Source: Ischnura elegans (taxonomy: Eukaryota; Arthropoda; Insecta; Odonata; Coenagrionidae). From it: a DNA stretch of 64,000 bases. Made by a program: the position numbers and the translations under genes. The notes below the pieces were generated by a model. That model was not told where the DNA came from and searched no databases. It was given only the letters and a program-made list of their open reading frames with translations. The DNA is taken from assembly GCF_921293095.1 (NCBI RefSeq), contig NC_060259.1:8742001-8806000 (forward strand). Direction: 5' to 3'. Positions 56,616 through 64,000 of this stretch are shown one piece after another (within the stretch, counting starts at the first letter, position 1; each line of letters starts with the position of its first letter).

Positions 56616-58037
56616 CGCTCAATGGGAATAATTTCTATGGATTCCGTACACGAAGACATCGTGAATAATCGATAGCATTCACACGAGCGGTTATAACACG
56701 ATGCATCACTGCAGTTCAACTCGCTGCGTAATCGCAGAAAAATCTTATCGCGTTGGATTTTCTCTGCGTGAAAGCGGCAGTATGCCTGGGATTTCGAATT
56801 TGTGTTTGTTTATGGGGAGCTTGTAAGTATGCAAATATGCAGGTGTGGTTCTAATGGGAGTGTCGAATGCTATTTATTCCCTTATTCACTATTATTTCGA
56901 AGTTTTAAGCATGGATATTTCGAATCTTCACCAAACATGAGATAAATGTCAACCCTATATATTAGACTACAATCACTGAGGTGCGTAGATTAGCATTACA
57001 CATACCCAAAGATTCACTGTAGATCCCGTAAGAAGTCATCGTGAATGATCGCTAATATTTTCACTCGTGCGGTTAACATGACGAACAACTGCAGTTCGGC
57101 TGGCCGCATTTTCTTCAATGTTTGCGGGCATGAAATTACAGTGAACTGTGGTCACGTACTAACCGTAGGAAGAGATCGTGAGTCTTTAGGCCTACGGCAT
57201 GACGCAATTCAGAGTTGAGGGCAGAGAAAAAATCGACTATGCGAAGCGACTCTGAATATCGTTCAGTTGCTGGGTAACCGTGTGACGAGAGTGTCGAATT
57301 TTATTCATGAGTGTGCCTTTTCTGTCTAGTGAAGAAATTATTCCCCTGTTATGATAACGTGAAGGAAGTGCTTTACACTTATCGAAGATGTTAATCTTTC
57401 GAGGTACAAAGTGAATGAGTGCATTGGTGAATGTGGATTGATAAAATAATGCGAATTTGGAAATCGCTGGATTAGCGCATGGTGCATATAGTGTGAAGTG
57501 TGATCGATTGTGTACGTGCAGAAGCACGTTGTGGTGATTGTGTTGTATTGTGTAGCTTGTTGGGTTAACATTAAATAAATTAAGGAAGAAAAGTATCAAA
57601 CGATTATCGGATCTTACGAGATGGCTTCTTTCTTGTGGAAAGCGTCTATTGGCTCCAAATATTAATAAATAAGCAAGTAAGGATAATTTTCATCTTTTAA
57701 AACTAATTATATTATATTTATCTATACTCTTGCATGTGGGAATAAAATTTTATTGGTTTTATTAACCACAATGAGTGTATTTAGAATTCTTTATCGCCAA
57801 GGTGTAGCATAATTATACTATAAAATCCACTTCTGACCACTGACTTACTGATTTATACTAATGTTTGGTGTGAACGGGACTAGATACGAAAAAAAAATCC
57901 TGGAATCTACCCCTTCCGAAATTCTAGGAAAATATTTAGGAACACTATATTTTCTATCTAATTTTAATCAAGCGAAAGTAAGGTATCACGTAAACAAATC
58001 CTTATTGTTAGACCAATAGAAATCCTCTTCCTGCATC
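56616..58037. other. Anonymous AT-rich DNA
   Basis: No recognisable gene. Two similar ~50-bp passages on bristling CGTGAATAATCG.TA..ATTCAC.CG.GCGGTTA.(A)ACA at about 56660 and 57040 suggest an old degenerate repeat. The 120-codon minus frame at 57599-57237 matches nothing I know. Confidence 0.45.
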
Positions 58038-58110
58038 CCCTCCGTGGCGAAATCGGCTTGTGCGTTCAGCTCTCAACCGAAAGGTTGGTGGTTCGAGCCC
58101 AGCCGGGGCG
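58038..58110 (+). tRNA. tRNA-Glu(CTC)-like sequence, probable pseudogene or SINE head
   Basis: The 73-nt stretch has full cloverleaf spacing. The acceptor is CCCTCCG/CGGGGCG (6 of 7 paired, one G.U). A box TGGCGAAATCGG leads to a weak D stem. The anticodon stem TTCAG/CCGAA has one mismatch around loop CTCTCAA (anticodon CTC). The T arm GGTGG-TTCGAGC-CCAGC has one mismatch and a perfect B-box GGTTCGAGCCC. One mismatch per stem suggests decay or SINE origin. No terminator run of T follows closely. It lacks the usual animal tRNA-Glu sequence. Confidence 0.42.
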
Positions 58111-58354
58111 TTATTTCATTTTGTTACATGCTTCGTTAATAGTTTTATTTTATTTCTGTTTGGTCAATGAAACGAAGTCGCAAATGCGCAATGTTAATTT
58201 TTTGATAGCACTTGTTGTCAACACGCGGATAACCTGTTGCTATGCCTTCATTGAGGAAAATGTCCTCTTGATATGTAATTTCTCGTTCTGAATTATTAGA
58301 GTTTATGACGTCTATTGACACACAGGTTTGCAACACTTTCCGCCTAAGATATTA

Positions 58355-58478
58355 ATGAGATATGAAGTGAAACACTTTGCACTTTCCACATAAAAACTTT
58401 ATTACACTAGAGTCTAACCTAGCGTCTAATCTAGAGTCTTTATGTGGAAAGTGCAAAGTGTTTCACTTCATATCTCAT
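58355..58478. repeat. Perfect 40-bp inverted repeat, 44-nt spacer
   Basis: 58355-58394 (ATGAGATATGAAGTGAAACA...ACATAAA) and 58439-58478 are exact complements. The spacer repeats TAGAGTCTAACCTAGCGTCT-like words. Perfect arms of this length point to a recent foldback event or small foldback element. Confidence 0.85.
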
Positions 58479-58627
58479 AATGGATCTCCACAAAGTATCT
58501 GCCTCATCCATCCAATTCATAAGATATTAATGATAAAATCAACTGATTTGGGCGTTACTTGATGGAACGATGAAGTATTCATGGTGAAACAAAAACCAAT
58601 TACTGTTCAATAAACTTTTTATCTTTT

Positions 58628-58705
58628 GCTGTCATCTAGTTTCGACGTCTATACCGTCTGCCCTTCTTGATAATGACGGTATAGACGTCGAAACTAGTTG
58701 ACAGC
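58628..58705. repeat. 31-bp inverted repeat with hammerhead-like core
   Basis: Arms 58628-58658 and 58675-58705 pair with a single mismatch (GCTGTCATCTAGTTTCGACG... ). The loop and right arm read CTTGATAATGACGG..GACGTCGAAACTAG, the same pattern as the minus strand at 10185-10230 (CTTGATAATGACAG..CTGCCGAAACC). Confidence 0.75.
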
Positions 58706-61700
58706 AAGAAATAAAAAGATTGTGGATCAGTAGGCACTTGTTTTTTGTTTCTCCATAAGCTATTAAAGTTAATTAGCCAGAAGTTTTGTTCGGAGGGGGT
58801 CCAAAACTAGGTGGGAAAGTTTGAAAAAATAAAAAACAGGGTAATAAGTAGATGGTGTACAACTAATTTTAACACTTATCATAATCGAAAAAACTTCATT
58901 TTTCATAGAAAATTTTGTTAATTCATGATTTTCCAATATCTTGATATATTTTATCCAGCAAAGTAATTATTTTTTTTATTTTTCGGGGGGTTCCGGACCC
59001 CCTCAACCTTCCTCGTGGCTATGCAAATGTCATTTCCTTTTCCCCAACCTCGGGAACCCCGTAGTTGCCTAGGATATGCCTGACGAAACGACTACAGGGT
59101 AATCAATATACAGCAAAACGCACTTCCGACCACTGACTGACTGATTCATAGAAATGTTTTGGAGTGAACGAGACAATATACAAAAAAAGTCGTCGAATCG
59201 ATTCCCTCCGAAATGGTCTCAAACCCTGGGATAAATTATGAAAACACTACACTTTCTATCTATAACATTGTTGCCTACCCCTGCCTATAATTTTTGAGAG
59301 TCAACAAAATCGTTTTCTAACGTAATATTTCGATTCCAAGACCACGTGATGCGTCGATAATCCGATTTTCAGTCCAATAGGAGCAATTCTGGCCAAATCG
59401 TGCAATTTCACTATTTCGCGAATTTTTATCTCAACAATGGAGGCAGGTAAGCTGTTGCGTCATAGGGTCTAACAATAATTATAAAAGCTGGCAGAGAGAC
59501 CGGAAAAGGCGAGAAGCCTTTTTCAGGGGGAAGAGGGTCTGGGGGGAGCAGACCCCCTACAACGAGAGAAAGCGATTACAGATAAACGAATGATTTAAAA
59601 AATAATGTATTTTTCTGTCAAGGAGACTTTGCGTAAGTGATGTCGAGAAAGAAGACGAAACGTTTTTTTATTTGAAAGTAGACGCTTAGATAGGAATACT
59701 GGTGAAGGGTTTTGTCCATGTAAGCCCGGGTTTGAGAGAGAAAAGCATTTAAAAATTTTATAATTAGGCTTTAATTGGATTTTGGCAGCAGCCCCGACGA
59801 ACACTAATATCACATATGTGCAAATAGTAGGCCTATTGAAACACGAATTGAAAATTGCGGAGGCGATTCGCATCTGTTTTGTTGTTGTGGCATTAGTCGT
59901 GAGGCTTGGGAGGGCGGTCAGTCGTCTTGGAGACAGGGAGGGGATGGAACCCGTACAAAGATTGCAGTTTCACTTGAAACTACACGGTAGCTACATTCTT
60001 TCACTCACGTAATCACGAATATTCCTATTAATTTCAGCAAATAGTGAAATATGCGAATGAAAAGAATTAACATGGAAGTGAAATATACGAATTTCTGCTC
60101 CGCGGGCATTCACGTATACCAATAAGTACGCTTTTAATTTTAATAATATGCAAAGAATGCTGTTAGAAATAATAATAATAATACTAATATACAGAAGCAT
60201 ATGTTAAGGAGTACAATAAGTTAGTAGTCTACAATATAAGTTAACTAACCTATTTCTAAGTAAGTCCTAACGCTGCCTCTATAGTCTCGTCTTATCTATC
60301 GTGGAAAAACCGACATTCTGAATCAATGTGTCCTATAATCTATATATCTCTGTTATTTTATTTTTATTATCTGATCTACCGTAGTATGCTGGCGTTCGTA
60401 ATATATCTAACTCCCTCTATAAACATTCTCATTACTTCTTTACAAGGATACAAAAATTGTGGGACCAATAAAAATAAATTTGATTTAGATAAAATTTGGG
60501 GGGTTATAACCCCTGTTACCCCCCCCCCTACATACGTGGTTAGTCGCATATGTTTTCGCAGGATTTGGTCGTCAGTGAGGGTGAGTTTTAGTACAGCTAT
60601 GGGGTTGGGGGGGTTGGCACCCCTGTGTAGATTGCAATTTCAAATGAAAATTCCATTTTCTTCACTCACGTGTTTACAATTATTTCCCCTGAATTCCTGC
60701 TCCGATACCATGCTCGTACCAAATGTGGACACCGTATTTTCCCTTGCTTATTTCTCATATCCGTGACAGCAGCCCAGACCAACACCAGGATCAATGCCCA
60801 GGAAAAAGATTGGTACAGCGTCACTGTAAAATTACACCAAAGAAAAAATACAGCATTAGGAAGGTTTTTGGGAGTAGATATAAGTATTAGACCTTGCATG
60901 AAACCGGTAGCTGGATTAAATTTTATAGAATTATCGTTATCTACATCAATTGCTAGAAATATATTCATAAGATGATTAAATAAAGCAATGGTAATCTAAG
61001 ATGTCAATAAGTGACCACCTTTTTCACATGGAATAAATATTACTGAGATAGGGGAAGGTAATCCGAGAAATTGAATAAAGTACTTGTAATATATTATGGG
61101 ACTGAATTGTGAAAAACAATATCGATAATCCATCCAATGCAACTCGATAAGTTTATGGAATATTAATGAGGGATGCGTAATGACACAGCAGCTTATAGTG
61201 CGGCATTGAATTGTTGCGTTGGGGCATAGAACTATATTTGAGGGGATTTACGAGAATATAATTGTAATGTCATCGATCTCTCAAACGCTGCCTCAAACGG
61301 GAGGTTGCTATGGATAGTCGTAAACATGGAGAGGACATACCACTTGAACAGCTCATTCCGTACTCCCAATTCTCTGTAGGCAGTAAAGCAGATCAACCTT
61401 AGGATCGTTTCCCGGAAAAACGGCGATGAAGAATTTACCTGTAAAAATGCACACAAGAGACCGACACGTACAGCCTGTTTTCACGGAACATCAACCATTG
61501 CGACTTAACGTCTGAATGTTTTTGAACGCGTGAATGAACACGAAAGTGCACCGGATAAACACCCAACTTAAACGAATGCATGTACTGAATAAAGAACCTG
61601 TTCTAATTTGGTTCATTCATTCGTGAATGTTCCGTACATATCGACCGAATTCGTTCGTGCATTCACACATTGCCTCGTTCGTGTTAATGTACCGTTGAAA

Positions 61701-62637
61701 GATGCCTTTAGAGAGAAATGCCAATGAAAGAGAAACCGATTTCCCCGCAGATAAAAAGCAGGGCGGCCAGATATTTGTGATGAGATGTCACGTCAAAAAG
61801 TGCAGCAAATTGAACCATATAATGCCAACAGTTGACCGTATTGATGTATTTAGATTGGCAATTTGCCAAACAACGACGAATAAAGCAATGGAATGCATAT
61901 TATACGATGGCAACCATAATAATAATACACATTAATAATATTTTACTCACGTACCCAAAGTCTTTCAATCACGTTAATGTCGTCCCAGCAAGCCGCTGTT
62001 TGCACCAGGTTTTCTTCCAACTCTGACCTCGCATGCGCACGTTATTTCACTGTTTTTAAATTTCTCCAGCAAACTCTGCGTGTACGTAAAATAATCACGA
62101 TTCTGCATCCGTGTATCCATTGGGTTGTCATACAGACGTCAATGGAGTTAGAAACAGTTGTCGTTGATGTAGACTATGTTACGCTATCGGTGAGCAAGCA
62201 GTTTGAAATGACACAACGAGTCATTTGGTGTGATGACGGTTAAGAAGACCGTTGAGTTGTGGATGGGGGAGGAAATTCAGGGAGGTGGGGAGGATTTGAA
62301 AATGGAATGAGGAGTTGAATAGAGCATTTAAAAACCGTCGGAGAGTCAAAAGGGCCCAGACACTGAGACAGCCGAACTTGTTCGAAATCACAAATAAAGC
62401 AGACGTGACGTCAGGAAAACAAAAGCCAATCGGTGTTCGAAAGCGTTGATCAAAAAGTGGCGTAATAGTGTTTAAAATTATTTTAAAAGATTTTATTTAA
62501 AATATTACATTTTAAAATTAATTTAAATTGAATATCACTTATTAGCTGAACACTGATACTCTTTTTTTATTTTTTAACGAAATAAATCAGACTCAAATTT
62601 TCGTGACGTCATAAACGTCCTTCACTCAGGTGACGAA
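58706..62637. other. Intergenic DNA, no supported gene
   Basis: Contains diverged related passages at about 59760-60020 and 60480-60690 (CAG..CC.GAC.AACAC, GGGGTT/GGGATGG..ACCC.T.TA.A.ATTGCA.TTTCA), suggesting an old repeat with C and G runs. A short AAT microsatellite is at 60167-60187. Frames in this stretch are short and not recognisable. Confidence 0.45.
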
Positions 62638-63845
62638 TCGCACCCGCGGAGCTCCTATCAGTTTCCTGCTAACCGCCGTGGAGTTAAGACGTAAGTAAGC
62701 AAGCCATTCATAAGTTTGCGTTTTTATCGTGTCATACATATGTCATTGTTATAACATTTTATTGTTTAATATATCAGTGAATCTGCTTTTATTAGTGCTT
62801 ATAATAATTCATGAGTTTCTGTGCTTTATTGTGATTTATCCCGCCTTTGATTATTTTTATTACCCTATGCAAAGAACCTCAAAGGTTTGAAGGTAGCGTA
62901 ATTGTGATATATTCGCCAGTGATTTCTGTGTTTCCATTGTTCCTGCCAAACGATAGGACTTTATTGGGGATATATTCCCTCTTTTCGATTTTCAATTCGT
63001 CCCCTATTCATTACCGCTTTTTCGCTTTCACGACTTTGAGAGTTATTGCGAGTTTAAATTGCTCATGAATTGAGTTCGATGTCTAGTTATCTAGTTTAGG
63101 TAATGTCGTCAGAATGTCTCGCATATCACATGTTCGTAAATAGTACGTTGCAGCGATCATATTGCGATCTTATTTTCACTAAGGCGGATTCTGATTGATT
63201 AGCCCTGATTGCGATAATATGTGAATTGCTTACGGAGTGCTTTTCCCCAAGGCTATACGTTCTTACTACTCCGGTGATTTCTTTAAGAGGTTTTGAGAAT
63301 AGTTTACATGAAGGAATTCGTCCCCCATCGTGTGGTTTAAGCGATTATTATTATCTAGCATTCTCGTCTTCGTAGCTATTGCCGCAAGAATATTCCGAGT
63401 TCTGTGGGGCTTGTCACCGAGGTGATGGAATTCTCGCAAGGCTGCCCCATTTGACCGCCGACTGCTACGCCCAGATGTTTTCAGTCACAAGATGTTGTGT
63501 GGATATCTCACTGGGTTCATTCCTAAATATTTCGTGTTGATATTTGAAGTAGGCGTCTCTCTCCTTTGTGTCGTCGGCAAGCATTTGTGATCGCTTAAAT
63601 TTGTCACAGTTATTCGGATATTTCGTCCGAATGCAACCGACAAAAAGACTTCTTCGCTAACTTTCTCTTCTTTACCGTTGAATCACACAACTGTTGCAAT
63701 TAATAAGAATTGAATTGAATAATTAAGTGGATTAACTATCATTTTTCACTAATTTTTAATTTCCGATATAAACTTTTCCGTGTTCACAATAGCCGGACGT
63801 TGCTTCGATAATATTTAATATGTGTATATTTCTTATAATTTTCAG

Positions 63846-63948
63846 TAAATTGTTTCCGTGTGAAAATAGTGCAGTGTCAGTTATACGAGTCTGGAAATTC
63901 TGGGAATTATACGTATTGCGTCGGAGGGATATCCTGAGGGGAGAAATG
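63846..63948 (+). other. Possible 5' exon ending in ATG next to a splice donor
   Basis: A good acceptor (TTTCTTATAATTTTCAG) precedes position 63846. At 63946-63948 an ATG is followed directly by GTAAGT. This gives a 103-nt exon in which the start codon would be the last three bases, a known arrangement in animal genes. Upstream, a second donor (AAGAC|GTAAGTAAG at 62690) follows a short GC-rich stretch (62638-62690) that could be a 5' UTR exon. No protein sequence is available to test it because the window ends. Confidence 0.33.
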
Positions 63949-64000
63949 GTAAGTGGATTTAATTTTTTAATATTATACATTATTTCATTATGTTATATGC

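Noticed and set aside
58038-58110. Functional tRNA gene
   Set aside because: Cloverleaf geometry is complete, but every stem has at least one mismatch and no Pol III terminator follows closely, so it was downgraded to tRNA-like.
1-64000. CRISPR array or bacterial-type systems
   Set aside because: No regular direct repeats with unique spacers. The only short tandem array (50897-51074) has no spacers, and the gene structure is eukaryotic.

Overview
This 64 kb window is animal nuclear DNA, most likely from an arthropod and plausibly an insect with a large, transposon-rich genome. The reasons are split genes with consensus GT..AG introns, a metazoan EDEM1 gene, a C2H2 zinc-finger exon, and a mix of BEL/Pao, RTE, hAT, pogo/Tigger, PIF/Harbinger and Transib elements. 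Nothing seen fixes the species. Most short ORFs here are not genes. || Host genes. (1) EDEM1, an ER alpha-mannosidase-like protein of the glycoprotein-disposal pathway, lies on the minus strand. Four consecutive coding exons were found at 30885-30614, 30176-30000, 19821-19650 and 11445-11262. Their splice phases agree exactly, and the rest of the gene should lie beyond the left edge. (2) A GC-rich terminal exon of a C2H2 zinc-finger protein is on the minus strand at 53658-52945, with seven complete fingers. (3) A possible 5' exon of a plus-strand gene sits at 63846-63948, where the last three exon bases are an ATG followed directly by a splice donor. || Layout. 1-11261 (past EDEM1 exon 4): dispersed repeats and a 5.2 kb pogo/Tigger-like element (5448-10641) containing a TA-flanked element, a Harbinger-type MITE and the broken C-terminus of a pogo-type transposase. 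11446-19649 (EDEM1 intron 3): a pogo-like element (12034-14251) whose TA duplication is confirmed by an empty paralogous site, then a hAT element (16461-18045, perfect 8-bp duplication) inserted into the last codons of an older hAT transposase. 19822-29999 (intron 2): a four-level nest of hAT 22425-28232 > pogo-like 22659-26325 > Harbinger-like 23847-25200 > tRNA-like SINE head. The hAT still carries a 405-aa transposase fragment. 32483-56615: a block bounded by 1450-bp inverted arms. It holds 813-bp direct repeats (each containing a 637-bp MITE) around a decayed BEL/Pao retrotransposon, which is broken by a Transib transposon (37262-39847, duplication CGCCG) and by a nearly full-length RTE LINE (40078-43492, 11-bp duplication). 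46.3-51.4 kb: paired MITEs, pogo-like elements, a palindromic RTE tail and a 20-bp minisatellite. 51.4-55.1 kb: a foldback element abutting the zinc-finger exon and a thrice-repeated ~200-bp unit. 56.6-64 kb: mostly anonymous AT-rich DNA with two strong inverted repeats and a tRNA-Glu-like sequence. || How it fits together. The only gene whose structure can be followed is EDEM1, and its introns 2 and 3 have been enlarged mainly by DNA transposons. No operon-like or defence-like system was found. The most informative parts are datable transposon nests, the Transib/RTE double hit in BEL/Pao, the 24 kb inverted-arm block, and a set of short hairpins with hammerhead-like cores that may be traces of Penelope-like or similar retroelements.
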